Shown here one piece after another: positions 34,197-43,707 of a stretch of DNA of 64,000 bases (the first letter of the stretch is position 1; each line of letters begins with the position of its first letter). The position numbers and the translations under genes were made by a program. The notes beneath the pieces are model-generated. The model had not been told where the DNA came from. It made no database searches and was given only the letters and a program-made list of their open reading frames with translations. The DNA comes from Paenibacillus oceani (lineage in GTDB: Bacteria > Bacillota > Bacilli > Paenibacillales > NBRC-103111): NCBI RefSeq assembly GCF_014705615.1, contig NZ_JACXJA010000043.1, positions 1 through 64,000 on the forward strand, given 5' to 3'.

Positions 34197-36506
34197 ATGA
34201 ACGCGGTGAAACGGACGTTTACGGAACACCGGAATTCCTTGTTCGTCAAGCTGCTCAGCGGCTTCCTGCTCGTCATCGCGCTGCTGCTTTCCTTCAACGT
34301 GCTGTCATTCACTTTCTTTCAGACCAATATCCAGAAGCAGATCATCGACCACAATACGCTGAATATGAAAAATACGGTTAACGGGTACGAGAAGCAGATG
34401 CAGCTCGTGGAAAGCGCGATGCTCCGCTTCTACTTCAACGACCGGTTCAGCTCGAGCCTGAACGGGGGAGAGCAGCCGAACTACTACGCCGCCGCGGAGA
34501 TCAAGACGGAGATGAACGCTCTGCTGGCCAATCCGATGCTGCATCTGGAGAACATGTTCCTGTTGTTTCGCGACCATCCTTTCGTCATCGAGAAGGAAAG
34601 CACGACGAACACGGTCAATATGTTCACGAAGTTTTATGTAAGCGAGTCGTACGGTCCCGTATTCTGGCAGAGGCAGTTCTCGGAAATCTATACGTTCCGC
34701 GTCTTTCCCGCCGCCGGCTTCACGCAGTATAACTACAACAAGTCCGAAAGCTTTAAAGGCGAGCTGCTGCCCGTCGTGATGAAGAACAAGTTCAACAGCC
34801 AATATATTGTAGCCGCCCTGCTGGACGCACGCAGCTTGTTCCGGTCGCTTCATTATAACGGGGAAGATTCGTTCTTTATACTCGACGGCCGGGGTGACTT
34901 GCTGTTCCGGTCGTTTACCGAAGGAGCCGCTGCGGAGGACGGCTCGGTACGAAGCCCCTCATTGCCGGACGGTCTTGCATTCCCGAATAACGAAGGGTAT
35001 GTAAACGAGGACGACTACTATTATTTCTACAAAAAAGGGTCGTACTCCGGCCTCACTTACGTAAACGTCATCCCTAACGTGCGCATCGCTTCGCAGGTGC
35101 AGCGGCTGAATCTGGTGCTGCTGGCGATCATGACGGCCGCCGTCGTGCTCAGCGTGCTCATCTCCATCCTGCTCAGCATGAAGTTCAACAACCCGATTCA
35201 AGGGATGATCCGCCTGCTCCAGACGACTGGCCAGCCGCACAAGCTCAAAAGCAGCATCCGCGAGTTCGACTGGCTCGGGCGAAGCATCGCCGATATCGTA
35301 CATGCGAATGTGCTGTTCCGCCAGGATCTCACTAAGAAGAACAAGCTTCTTCAAAACTACGGGTATATGAGCAAAATCAAAAACATCCGCAGCTGGACGG
35401 ACTTGCGCGACCTGATCGAGACGAATAAGCCATATTACTTCCTCGTCTTCCAGCTTTCGTTTACCGAACGGTTCGACCGGCTGACCGGGGACGACCAGGA
35501 GAAGACGGCTTACTGCCTGAAGGAATATATGAACATACAGCTCAGCGAGCGGTTTGCGGACTCGGTCACACTGCAGATGGAGAAGGATCAGGTCATCTCC
35601 CTGCTGTTCGCCGGGGAGGAGCCTTCCGCCGTCATGGATACGCTGCTGCTGCTGAAGCAGGTGCTGGACCGCGACAAAGAATATTGTATCGTTACGATCG
35701 CGTTCCGGCCGGCCCTGTACAGCACGGATGAGCTGACGGCCGCTTACGAGGAAGCCCAGGCTATGATCGCCTCCCGACCGCTAAGCCGCGATACCCGGAT
35801 CGTCACGGAAGCGGCGGGCGGCGAACCGGTCAGTCTGATGACTTTTGCGAAAGAACAGGACTATTCGGCTCATCTGCTGGCCGGGCGGGACGACAAAGCC
35901 GCCGAGCTGCTGCTTCAGTTGCTGGATCATCTGGACCATTCCGGAGCCGGGGCGAGGCAATACGGGGAATTCGGCAAAGAGGCCGTAGCGGCGACCTTCA
36001 AGCTGCTCCTCGAGCATCAATACGATATTAGCGGCCTGTTCGGGGGGCAATCGCCTTTCCTGCATTTGAGATCGTGCTGGAGCAAGGAAGAATACGAATC
36101 GTTTATACGAAGATTGACGTCAGAAGCGGCGGCTCTGGTACGGGAGCGCAAGGCGGAGCGCGATCCGATCCGCGACTTCGTGCTCGAATACGTAGCCAAA
36201 CATTACGGGGAAGATATCTCGCTGGAGCAGGTGGCGGATAAACTGAATTTATCCCGCGGCTATTTGTCCACTTACTTCCACGAGAAAACGGGCCAGACGT
36301 TCAGCGATTACGTAAACGGCTTGCGCATGCAGCGCGCCAAAGAAATGCTGAGCGAAACCGACACGCTCATTCAGGATATCGCCGGCCAGGTCGGCTACCA
36401 GAACGTCAACTCGTTCATCCGCATGTTTAAACGGATGTGCGGTCTCACTCCCGGCGAGTTCCGGCGGATCGCCCTGCAGGAAGGGGCTGACGGGGGGAGA
36501 AGCTGA
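34197..36506 (+). CDS. YesN-type membrane-anchored AraC-family regulator
   Basis: A 769-residue one-component regulator. A first membrane helix (FVKLLSGFLLVIALLLSFNVLSF) and a second near residue 310 (LVLLAIMTAAVVLSVLISIL) flank an extracellular sensor. Cytoplasmic linker sequence follows, and the last 100 residues carry AraC helix-turn-helices (ISLEQVADKLNLSRGYLSTY and LIQDIAGQVGYQNVNSFIRM). GGAAGGGGG supports the ATG at 34197, shortening the open frame by 88 codons. Divergent from the LplBC-type permeases, it probably senses extracellular sugar and activates them. Confidence 0.92.
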   Translation: MNAVKRTFTEHRNSLFVKLLSGFLLVIALLLSFNVLSFTFFQTNIQKQIIDHNTLNMKNTVNGYEKQMQLVESAMLRFYFNDRFSSSLNGGEQPNYYAAAEIKTEMNALLANPMLHLENMFLLFRDHPFVIEKESTTNTVNMFTKFYVSESYGPVFWQRQFSEIYTFRVFPAAGFTQYNYNKSESFKGELLPVVMKNKFNSQYIVAALLDARSLFRSLHYNGEDSFFILDGRGDLLFRSFTEGAAAEDGSVRSPSLPDGLAFPNNEGYVNEDDYYYFYKKGSYSGLTYVNVIPNVRIASQVQRLNLVLLAIMTAAVVLSVLISILLSMKFNNPIQGMIRLLQTTGQPHKLKSSIREFDWLGRSIADIVHANVLFRQDLTKKNKLLQNYGYMSKIKNIRSWTDLRDLIETNKPYYFLVFQLSFTERFDRLTGDDQEKTAYCLKEYMNIQLSERFADSVTLQMEKDQVISLLFAGEEPSAVMDTLLLLKQVLDRDKEYCIVTIAFRPALYSTDELTAAYEEAQAMIASRPLSRDTRIVTEAAGGEPVSLMTFAKEQDYSAHLLAGRDDKAAELLLQLLDHLDHSGAGARQYGEFGKEAVAATFKLLLEHQYDISGLFGGQSPFLHLRSCWSKEEYESFIRRLTSEAAALVRERKAERDPIRDFVLEYVAKHYGEDISLEQVADKLNLSRGYLSTYFHEKTGQTFSDYVNGLRMQRAKEMLSETDTLIQDIAGQVGYQNVNSFIRMFKRMCGLTPGEFRRIALQEGADGGRS

Positions 36507-36630
36507 ACGATACAATTCGGCGGCTGTTGCTGCATGGCAGCAGCCAGATCCAGTCGCTGTATACGAAGCGGTTGCAATGATTTATAGACACTGCCGAAGT
36601 GACCGCTCCGTCATCGAGCGCTTCACTGAA

Positions 36631-36670
36631 AAAAGCCGCCCTTCACATGGATCGGGGCGGCTTTCGTTTT
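36631..36670. terminator. Terminator between the YesN-like regulator and the lyase-fold gene
   Basis: AAAGCCGCCC/GGGCGGCTTT forms a 10-bp stem. The plus strand continues CGTTTTGC, and the A-rich left flank gives T residues on the minus strand, so it can serve both converging transcripts. Confidence 0.78.
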
Positions 36671-36693
36671 GCTGCGGGCTGCAACTGACCGGA

Positions 36694-38457
36694 CTACAAT
36701 GCTACGATCGCAACACGGTATATTTTACTGAAGGAAAGATTCGTAAAATCGATATCGAATAGCTGCAGCGATTCCGGATTCGTCACATTCAGATCGATCG
36801 TTTTTGTCGTAAAAGCGCTTACATTAATAAATGCATAGTCGTTAAAGACGACCCCGCCGGCCTGATTTCTTACGACCGCATACGCTCTGCCGTTCCCTCC
36901 GTCCGTAGCGGGATTGCCTTCCGCCGTGATCTGAAGCTGGAAGGAGCCGGACAGTTTGCTGTTCGGGACATACAGCCGGAAACGGAAGTTTTTGTTTTCC
37001 CCGCTGGCCAGATGCCACGCCTTATAGCTTCCATTTTCTACGAAAGGCAGCGGCTTGTCCGCAAGCGTCCCGGTTATGTTCATATGCGGGAACACGTTAT
37101 CGAACTCCAGCACGTTCAACTCCGGCTGAGCCCCGTATAACACGTACGGCTGGCGCCGGACCGGGAACAGCTCCTCGTAGTGCAGCTGCGTATGCCACGG
37201 ATAACGGCGGTCCCACTTTGTCGTCACGATCTCCAGCCAATTGCCCAGCACGCCGTTAAAGGGAGTCGGGGCGTTGCCCTGAAGAATATTGCCTCCGGCC
37301 CGGCCGATCGACGCTCCGTCGAACAGCATCTTGATCGCGGGACGCTGCATGCTTACGGCGAGGGCCACGTTGAGATGATTCAGATGGATTTTGCACGAAT
37401 CGGGATTGTAGAAATAATACATCTCAGGTGCCGCCAGCACGCCTCCCCGCTCGAGATGCTCGCTGTAATTGTGCCGCAGCTCTGCTCCATGGGAGCGCCA
37501 TAACGTGACTCCGCCGATCCGCGTAGCATCCAGCAGGTCGTTTTGCTCGTATACGTTGTCCGCCCCCATCCCGAAGGACGAATTGTACCATTCCACCCGT
37601 TCGTCATGGATATGCCTCGCGTTCCGGTAAAACCGGTTCCGCTCCGCCTTGGACAATGTGCAGCCGATGTTCTCGAAACCGATGCCGCATCTCTCGAACA
37701 GGCAGCCTGCAACCTCCGCCCCATATACCATAACCAGATGCAGTCCGACTCCGAGCGACTCCAATTCTCCTCTGGCCGGGACAACGACGGATTGCGCTGC
37801 GGGATCGAGCGCCGCATCATACGTCCCTTGGAATTTGACGTCGGTGATTCGAACCGATCGCGACGGATTCGCCGTATTCGCATAATCCGTTCCGAGGTTC
37901 CACCTGTTCGTAATCCCGTATTTGGCGTTCAGCGTAAAGCCGCTTACCCGAAAATATTCCTGCCTCGTTGCGGGGGTGAACAAATTGATCGCAAACTTCG
38001 CAGAATCGGTCATGTTGATGACGACGCTGTGCAGACCGGCTCCTTGTATAATCGTCCCTTGCGAAAATTGCACCGTATCGCTGATCGTGTACGTGCCCGG
38101 CGGGATCGTCAAAATCCCGCCCTTCACCAGGCTGCCCGCCGCCGCTTGAAACGCCGCCGTGTCGTCGCTGACGCCGTCTCCGGCCGCTCCGAAGTCTTTG
38201 ACGCTGACGGATTCGCGTAATTTGGCGCCTACAGTCCGGGCCGGCTGACCGGCTGCATAGCGGTACTCCACAGAGTCCGCGTCCGTCTCTTCTCCGCCAT
38301 AGACGGCTGCCGTTACACCGGGGCTCCCGTTAACGCTGTGAAGCATCCCTCCTGAGACGATCGCCGCACCGGCCGCTCCGAGCGTCGTGAGCAGCGTTCT
38401 TCTGCTTATGGTTTTGCCTGCTGAATTTTCCGTTATGGAAGGTTCGTTTATACTCAA
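36694..38457 (-). CDS. Tat-exported pectate-lyase-superfamily (beta-helix) protein
   Basis: A 587-residue secreted protein. The Tat signal is KTISRRTLLTTLGAAGAAIV. After a spacer, SVKDFGAAGDGVSDDTAAF and GGILTIPPGTYTISDTVQF are the N-terminal signature of the pectate lyase 3 / GH28-like right-handed beta-helix. Such proteins degrade pectin-like or capsular polymers; the substrate here is unknown. The start is TTG at 38457, following GGGAGGA. It is the last gene of the minus-strand cluster that begins at 42197, 68 bp after binding-protein paralog 3. Confidence 0.87.
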   Translation of the reverse strand: MSINEPSITENSAGKTISRRTLLTTLGAAGAAIVSGGMLHSVNGSPGVTAAVYGGEETDADSVEYRYAAGQPARTVGAKLRESVSVKDFGAAGDGVSDDTAAFQAAAGSLVKGGILTIPPGTYTISDTVQFSQGTIIQGAGLHSVVINMTDSAKFAINLFTPATRQEYFRVSGFTLNAKYGITNRWNLGTDYANTANPSRSVRITDVKFQGTYDAALDPAAQSVVVPARGELESLGVGLHLVMVYGAEVAGCLFERCGIGFENIGCTLSKAERNRFYRNARHIHDERVEWYNSSFGMGADNVYEQNDLLDATRIGGVTLWRSHGAELRHNYSEHLERGGVLAAPEMYYFYNPDSCKIHLNHLNVALAVSMQRPAIKMLFDGASIGRAGGNILQGNAPTPFNGVLGNWLEIVTTKWDRRYPWHTQLHYEELFPVRRQPYVLYGAQPELNVLEFDNVFPHMNITGTLADKPLPFVENGSYKAWHLASGENKNFRFRLYVPNSKLSGSFQLQITAEGNPATDGGNGRAYAVVRNQAGGVVFNDYAFINVSAFTTKTIDLNVTNPESLQLFDIDFTNLSFSKIYRVAIVAL

Positions 38458-38524
38458 AATGATTCCTCCCTCGCCTCACTTGGCATATAACTCTTACCTA
38501 TCATTCTTACATGAAGGATCGGCT

Positions 38525-39835
38525 TTATTTCTTCATCTGGGCTTCAACCGCTTTGTTGATATTCTCTTCGGCTTCCCTGAGTATCGTGTTGATATCCTTT
38601 TTATTTTGCGTAAGCTCGTTGAACGCTCGGGTCATCTCGGCTATCCCGATGGCGTCATACTTCGTGAATGAATTTGGCATCGGAGCGGGAGCGCTGGATA
38701 CAAAGGCAACAAAATTTCTTCCGTTGAAATGAGGCATCTCCGAGCCGAATGTTTTCTTAATATCGGAGTTTTTCAACACGGAAGGCTCCCCGATCTTCGA
38801 CCGCTGCTGCTGCACCTCATCGGATACCAGATTCGCCACCACCTTGAACGCCTCATCCTTGTTCTGACTTCTGCCCGATACGAACAAGCCCACCACAGCC
38901 GGCTGGATGCCGGTTTTCGGTCCGCTGGAATACGTCGGCATGGTAACGAGATCCCAGTTTAAGCCGGCTTGCGTTGCGTCGATCAGAGGACTAAATATGT
39001 TGGATACGACAAACATGGCTACATTTTGATCTTTGAGAAAATTATTGATCGACCCTGGAGGAGAGTTGCCCTCAATATCGTAGAATCGCTTTAATGACGT
39101 AAAGAACGTTTTCCATCCATCTGTCTGAACGATCGCTTTATTCGTCTTGTTGTCGATGAACGAAAGGGACATCTGATTATTATTGAATAGAGACGCCGGA
39201 TGAATATCCAATCCCCGGTACTTCACTCCAGCATCGGTACGGGTCATCTTGCGGGCCAATTCATAAACCTCGTCCCAAGTCATTCCGTCCTTCGGGTAAG
39301 CAACTCCGAATCGGTCGAACAGGTTCTTATTGTAAAATAAAGCTGCATTATTCTGCGTGACCGGCAAGGCGTATATGCTGTTGTCCTTCGGATCCGCTTT
39401 CAGACTGTTCATGAACGCAGGCTCCACATTGCTTAAATCGACCTTGTGCTTCTTGATCATCGGGGTCATATCCTCAATAATTCCCAAATCGCCATATTCA
39501 AAGGTCGCTCTTACCCCTTGACCTTGGATGATATCCGGCACATTGTTCGCGGCTACTAACTCGGCGAGACTGTTTCCTTTCTCGTTTTTAACATTAACCA
39601 ACGTGATGTGAGGGTATTTCTTCTTAGTCGGGTTCACCCACAAGTTTTCCCACAAGTATTCGGAGTAATTGCTAGGGTTGAATACGGTAATTGTGACGGG
39701 TTTATTGCTTTCTTCCGGTTTCGTTTCCGGATCCGCCGCTTGCTGCTTCGCGCCGCAGCCTGCCAACAGCGCGATCGATGTTAGTAGAGAGGTGGCCGCT
39801 AAAGCTGTCCGTTTCCCCATCATTGCTTGTTTCAT
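38525..39835 (-). CDS. Orphan ABC solute-binding lipoprotein (paralog 3)
   Basis: A 436-residue family-1 binding lipoprotein with lipobox LAGC (Cys27) and the family block ALFYNKNLFDRFGVAYPKDG. The tail contains DINTILREAEENINKAVEA. AAGGGGA precedes the ATG. It lies between the alpha/beta hydrolase and the pectate-lyase-fold protein with no permease, inside the LacI-associated cluster, so it probably captures the products of those enzymes. Confidence 0.92.
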   Translation of the reverse strand: MKQAMMGKRTALAATSLLTSIALLAGCGAKQQAADPETKPEESNKPVTITVFNPSNYSEYLWENLWVNPTKKKYPHITLVNVKNEKGNSLAELVAANNVPDIIQGQGVRATFEYGDLGIIEDMTPMIKKHKVDLSNVEPAFMNSLKADPKDNSIYALPVTQNNAALFYNKNLFDRFGVAYPKDGMTWDEVYELARKMTRTDAGVKYRGLDIHPASLFNNNQMSLSFIDNKTNKAIVQTDGWKTFFTSLKRFYDIEGNSPPGSINNFLKDQNVAMFVVSNIFSPLIDATQAGLNWDLVTMPTYSSGPKTGIQPAVVGLFVSGRSQNKDEAFKVVANLVSDEVQQQRSKIGEPSVLKNSDIKKTFGSEMPHFNGRNFVAFVSSAPAPMPNSFTKYDAIGIAEMTRAFNELTQNKKDINTILREAEENINKAVEAQMKK

Positions 39836-39872
39836 GGAAATATTCCCCTTTTCTATTTTGTTAATAGCGCCG

Positions 39873-39884
39873 GTAAGCGCTTAC
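39873..39884. promoter_or_regulatory. Palindromic CGCT-core operator upstream of paralog 3
   Basis: GTAAGCGCTTAC is a perfect 12-bp palindrome, 38 bp upstream of the binding-protein ATG. It resembles a cre or a LacI-family operator, so this gene may have its own control inside the cluster. Confidence 0.55.
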
Positions 39885-39915
39885 TTTCAAGCCATTAAAA
39901 TACTTTGTTACGAAA

Positions 39916-41073
39916 TTACCTGACTTCCACTACGGTACTTGCTTGATAACCGTTATGATCACAAACGTTAATGAAATAGGCGTTGGCTTGTTGCGGAAGC
40001 GCGGCGATAACGATCCGGTTCGCGTGATCGAACTCGCACTCGGCCGTCTGCCATTTGCAGACATGCCAGTCTCCTTCATAGTTCGTATAGTACAACAGTG
40101 CTTTCGAGGCTTCCGTTCCTTGATAGGAGACTTTAACGGTACTTTCATCCACAGCGGTTTGTTCTCCCAATCGGATCAGAGGCTCTCCGCCGCGTACGAT
40201 TGAGTCTGCAAACGCGTATATTTCGGCGGACTTCCAGCCGGACGGATGCGAATGGCCGAGGTCGTGAACCATCAATAAGCCGGATTGCTCGATACCGTTT
40301 TTGGCATGAACATAAGACTTTCCGAATATCCGGACATCAAAATACGGATCGTACAGCCAGTTCACCCACAGCATCGGGATGTTCACCTTGGAGAAAAAGG
40401 CCGACGGCTCGGTTTGCCGGATCACCGCTTCGTAAGTCGCCTCCTCCATCTCTGCAAATCGGCGGCCCCACAGATTGTTCAGCTCATATAAAAATCCGCA
40501 GCCGTATACGGGGATGGCGAAAGCAAGCCGTGTATCGATTCCGGCCACGAGCGAGGTGACGATTCCGCCCCACGATATGCCGGTTATCCCGATCCGCTCG
40601 GGGTCCACCTGCGGAATATCGCGAAGCAGCGAATGGGCCAGTATCACATCGGCAGCCGCATGGTACATCCATTGATCTTCGACCGGCAAGTCGCAATCCA
40701 AGTAAATTCCTTCGCGTTCCGGACCCGGCAGCGAATGGCTGTACCATTTATGGAGACCGGGGACCCCTTCGGGGACGTGTCCCTCCAGGTCCATCGCGAT
40801 GGCGGCGTAGCCGCGCTTCGTCCATAAGGCGACCCACTCTTCATAAGCGGTGCCGCCTCCTCCATGGACGAGTACGATAGCCGGAATTTTCGTTTTGCCG
40901 TCCGTCTCCGGCAATCCGTAGCAGGCAAACACGCGTGTAGCCTTCCCCTTGTAGGGCAATCCCTCATAAAAGATCGAATGAATGCCTTCCGGGCTTTTCC
41001 TCCCGGACGGATAGACTCGGGGGGAACGAAATAATTGTTCCAGATTCCAAGGGATTGAGTGTTCGTTATCCAT
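39916..41073 (-). CDS. Alpha/beta hydrolase (esterase-like)
   Basis: A 385-residue cytoplasmic serine hydrolase. The oxyanion-side motif is VLVHGGGGTAYEEW. The nucleophile elbow is GITGISWGG (Ser in G-x-S-x-G). An acid candidate is in WLYDPYFD and the histidine in HDLGHSHPSG. Acetyl-xylan-esterase and dienelactone-hydrolase relatives share this layout; removal of acyl groups from imported glycans fits the context. AAGGAAGG supports the ATG at 41073. It is 75 bp after the sialidase-like gene. Confidence 0.85.
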   Translation of the reverse strand: MDNEHSIPWNLEQLFRSPRVYPSGRKSPEGIHSIFYEGLPYKGKATRVFACYGLPETDGKTKIPAIVLVHGGGGTAYEEWVALWTKRGYAAIAMDLEGHVPEGVPGLHKWYSHSLPGPEREGIYLDCDLPVEDQWMYHAAADVILAHSLLRDIPQVDPERIGITGISWGGIVTSLVAGIDTRLAFAIPVYGCGFLYELNNLWGRRFAEMEEATYEAVIRQTEPSAFFSKVNIPMLWVNWLYDPYFDVRIFGKSYVHAKNGIEQSGLLMVHDLGHSHPSGWKSAEIYAFADSIVRGGEPLIRLGEQTAVDESTVKVSYQGTEASKALLYYTNYEGDWHVCKWQTAECEFDHANRIVIAALPQQANAYFINVCDHNGYQASTVVEVR

Positions 41074-41147
41074 AACCCACACCTTCCTTAGCACAGCTAT
41101 TATTCATGAAATAGCGCTTTACCTCCGGCAGGCAATCCGATCGGACG

Positions 41148-42197
41148 TCAGCTTGTAACGGACAACTTCCAGAAAACAATCCTCTTTCTTTTCCACGTGT
41201 AAGTCACATACACCTCTTCGCCCGCTGCGACGATAGCCGGATACGAATATTCGCCCGGAGCATCTTCCAGGACGAATGTCTCTCCCCAGGTCGAACCGTT
41301 ATCGCGGGACAAGCTGATGACGATCGGCGTCCGTTTCCCCCAATTTTGGCCGACCGGATTGTATACGACAGCCAATACTCCGCTGTCCAGACGGACCAGA
41401 TCGAGGCCGCTGTTGTTGTTAGGAAGATCGGTCGCATAAGCATCCGTCCATGTCTTGCCGCCATCCTCCGAGTCACTGCGGCACGTCAGGCCGATCGTGC
41501 TGCGCAGCAGCATATGGACTTGGCCCGGTTCGGATTCCCATAAAGTCGGCTGGATGACGCCGATCCCTTGAAAAGATGCCGCCGGCACTGGAGGAACGGG
41601 AGTATCGGATGCTGCAGCCGTACTCGAGAGAACCGGGGCGCTCGCTGCGGCGGATTGGGCAGGGGGCAGAGATATTTTGTTGCCGACCGTCCAAGTTTTC
41701 CCGTTATCGTACGACAAATCGGCGAACGCATCCCAAGTATCCAGCTCAATCGAAGCCGGGGCGACCCAGGTGCCATCCTGCAGAATGATTGGCTTGTTCT
41801 TAACGGGGCCTCTGCCGCCGGAATCTCCTTCGACCAAAATGGCGGTTTCGCTCCAGGTATAACCGTCGTCACCGGATACCCGGTACATGGTTCTCCAGCT
41901 TCGAATTTCCTTCCCTACTTTGTAGAACAGCCACACCTTGCCTTCGCCGTCCCGGAACAACACCGGATTCCAATGAGGCTCGGACGCTTCGTCCGCAATC
42001 TTTATCGGCTCCTGCCAGCCGTCTTCTTCCCGCCGCGACAGCCAGATCGCCACATCGTCAGCTCCTTCACGGGTTCCCCCGAACCATGCGGCCAGAATGT
42101 GGCCGTTCGGCAGTACGATCAAGGTCGACGCGTGACAGCTTTCGAACGGTACTTCATCTTCAAACAAGTGCTCCTGCAATCTTACTTCAAAACCCAA
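41148..42197 (-). CDS. Sialidase-like (BNR/Asp-box) protein
   Basis: A 349-residue six-bladed-propeller protein with four Asp boxes (SGDDGYTW, SYDNGKTW, SEDGGKTW, SRDNGSTW) and the N-terminal block CHASTLIVLPNGHILAAWFG common to the BNR/sialidase superfamily. No signal peptide is seen, so it acts inside the cell or leaves by another route. An Ala/Pro-rich insert (SAAASAPVLSSTAAAS and on) splits the third and fourth blades. The start is uncertain: TTG at 42197 has the better spacing after GGGGGG, while GTG at 42212 is longer. True sialidase activity is unproven; many relatives act on other sugars. Confidence 0.78.
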   Translation of the reverse strand: MGFEVRLQEHLFEDEVPFESCHASTLIVLPNGHILAAWFGGTREGADDVAIWLSRREEDGWQEPIKIADEASEPHWNPVLFRDGEGKVWLFYKVGKEIRSWRTMYRVSGDDGYTWSETAILVEGDSGGRGPVKNKPIILQDGTWVAPASIELDTWDAFADLSYDNGKTWTVGNKISLPPAQSAAASAPVLSSTAAASDTPVPPVPAASFQGIGVIQPTLWESEPGQVHMLLRSTIGLTCRSDSEDGGKTWTDAYATDLPNNNSGLDLVRLDSGVLAVVYNPVGQNWGKRTPIVISLSRDNGSTWGETFVLEDAPGEYSYPAIVAAGEEVYVTYTWKRKRIVFWKLSVTS

Positions 42198-42579
42198 AAC
42201 GGATCCCCCCACAATACTTGCATTTTTGCTAAAACGTTTTGCTAAATCGTTTTAATGATTTTATTAAATCATATCTTTTTCCACTTATCAACCATTTTTT
42301 TGTGAGTTCGGTTCTCTTTTCACCTTGGTTACTGGCAGAATAATTGCGTTGAGGGAAATTTTCAAAGGGATTGTTGCGCGCTTTCTACGCAGCCGGATTT
42401 ATCCGGCTCCCAAGATAACCTGCTTCTTGCGGATAGGCATTCTTTAGCCGTCCGGCAGTCCTCGGCCATGAATACGGGTTGACTTCGGGCCGTTCCCATG
42501 CGCTATACTAGGAGCAGCACAGGATGAGGCACGGCCCTCGCCGGTCTTCGCCTGATCCAAGGAGCAGTGAGGTGTACGG
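42198..42579. other. Divergent gap between sialidase-like gene and LacI regulator
   Basis: The gap holds the minus-strand promoter and operators (42230-42291). A weaker plus-strand promoter for the regulator is TTGACT (42479-42484), a 19-nt spacer and TATACT (42504-42509). No gene lies within. Confidence 0.6.
42230..42291 (-). promoter_or_regulatory. Promoter and double LacI-type operator of the sialidase cluster
   Basis: On the minus strand TTGATA (42286-42291), 17 nt and TTTAAT (42263-42268) form a sigma-A-type promoter. Immediately downstream lie two CG-centred near-palindromes: AAAACGTTTT (perfect, 42231-42240) and TAAATCGTTTTA (42243-42254), 13 bp apart centre to centre. Their form and their place at the transcription start suit binding by the divergent LacI-family protein as a roadblock repressor. 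Confidence 0.65.
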
Positions 42580-43590
42580 ATGGCCAGTATTAAAGAAATA
42601 GCCGCATATGCGAAAGTGTCGCCAGGTACCGCATCCTTGGTCTTAAACGGGAAAGGAGAGCAGTACCGGATCTCCCCGTCTACTCAGGAACGGGTGTTCG
42701 AGGCGGCCCGCCAGCTTGACTACCGGCCCAACATATCGGCAAAGCGGCTGCGCAGCAGCGGAGAGACCGTCGCTCCGATCATCGCATTGTTCTGGACGAT
42801 GGATCCGCGCTCGCAATTGATCGGCCGCTATTTGAAAGGGATACAAAACGCGATCCACCAACAGGAACGCGAATACGAAATATTGATTCAACCCTATGTC
42901 GGCTCGCAGCTACGCGACCAGAAAAGCCTCATAACCGGAACGAGGTTCAACGGCGCCATTATCGCGCTTCCGACCGAGGAGGATGAACAGTACCTGGAGC
43001 AGGCCGACATTCACATCCCGCTCGTCCTCTACCAGCGCAGCTCCGGCAAATATTGTTCGGTCAACGTAGACAATTACTTGAGCGGCCAGAAGGTGGCGAA
43101 CTTGTTCGCCAGACGCGGACACCGGAAGGTCGGGCTGCTCGTGCCGGATATTTCCTCTACGGCAATTCGGCTCCGGATGAGCGGCTTCGTCGATGCCTGC
43201 CGCGAGCACGGACTCGAGATCCAGGATGAACATGTCCGATACGGCAGCTTCACCGAGCTCGGCGGTTACCAGACCGCCAACGCCATATTCGGCCGGCACG
43301 ACAGGCCGACCGCCGTTTTTTGTATCAGCGACCAGATGGCGGTCGGCGCTTTGTACGCGCTGCACGAGCTGAAGCTGGCCGTGCCGGAGCAGGTAGAGAT
43401 TGTCGGCCATGACGACGATGCCGTCTCCGAATTCAGCATTCCTCCTTTGTCCACCGTCCATTTGCCGGTTGAAGAAATGGCCCAGGCCTGCGTCAATCTG
43501 ATGGTCGATCTGATGTCTCACAAAATAACAAGCTCCGTCTCGCAAATGTTCGAGTCGACCTTAATTACGCGCAAATCTTGCGAAGGTTGA
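42580..43590 (+). CDS. LacI-family transcriptional regulator
   Basis: A 336-residue repressor. The N-terminal helix-turn-helix and hinge are ASIKEIAAYAKVSPGTASLV and NISAKRLRSSGETV. The periplasmic-binding-like effector domain (about 60-336) contains AVFCISDQMAVGALYALHEL and VEIVGHDDDAVSEFSIPPLS. GAGGTG precedes the ATG. It is divergent from the sialidase-hydrolase-binding protein-lyase cluster and is the natural repressor of the operator pair in front of it. The inducer is probably a product sugar. Confidence 0.93.
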   Translation: MASIKEIAAYAKVSPGTASLVLNGKGEQYRISPSTQERVFEAARQLDYRPNISAKRLRSSGETVAPIIALFWTMDPRSQLIGRYLKGIQNAIHQQEREYEILIQPYVGSQLRDQKSLITGTRFNGAIIALPTEEDEQYLEQADIHIPLVLYQRSSGKYCSVNVDNYLSGQKVANLFARRGHRKVGLLVPDISSTAIRLRMSGFVDACREHGLEIQDEHVRYGSFTELGGYQTANAIFGRHDRPTAVFCISDQMAVGALYALHELKLAVPEQVEIVGHDDDAVSEFSIPPLSTVHLPVEEMAQACVNLMVDLMSHKITSSVSQMFESTLITRKSCEG

Positions 43591-43707
43591 TTTACCTCCT
43601 CATCACATCCTTATGCGGATGCGATGAGACGACAGGAACAAGCCTTTATCTCTGCACCCCGCGCAGCTCCCAGCGCGCGGTGGGGAGATACGGGTGTCAA
43701 ACGTTCG

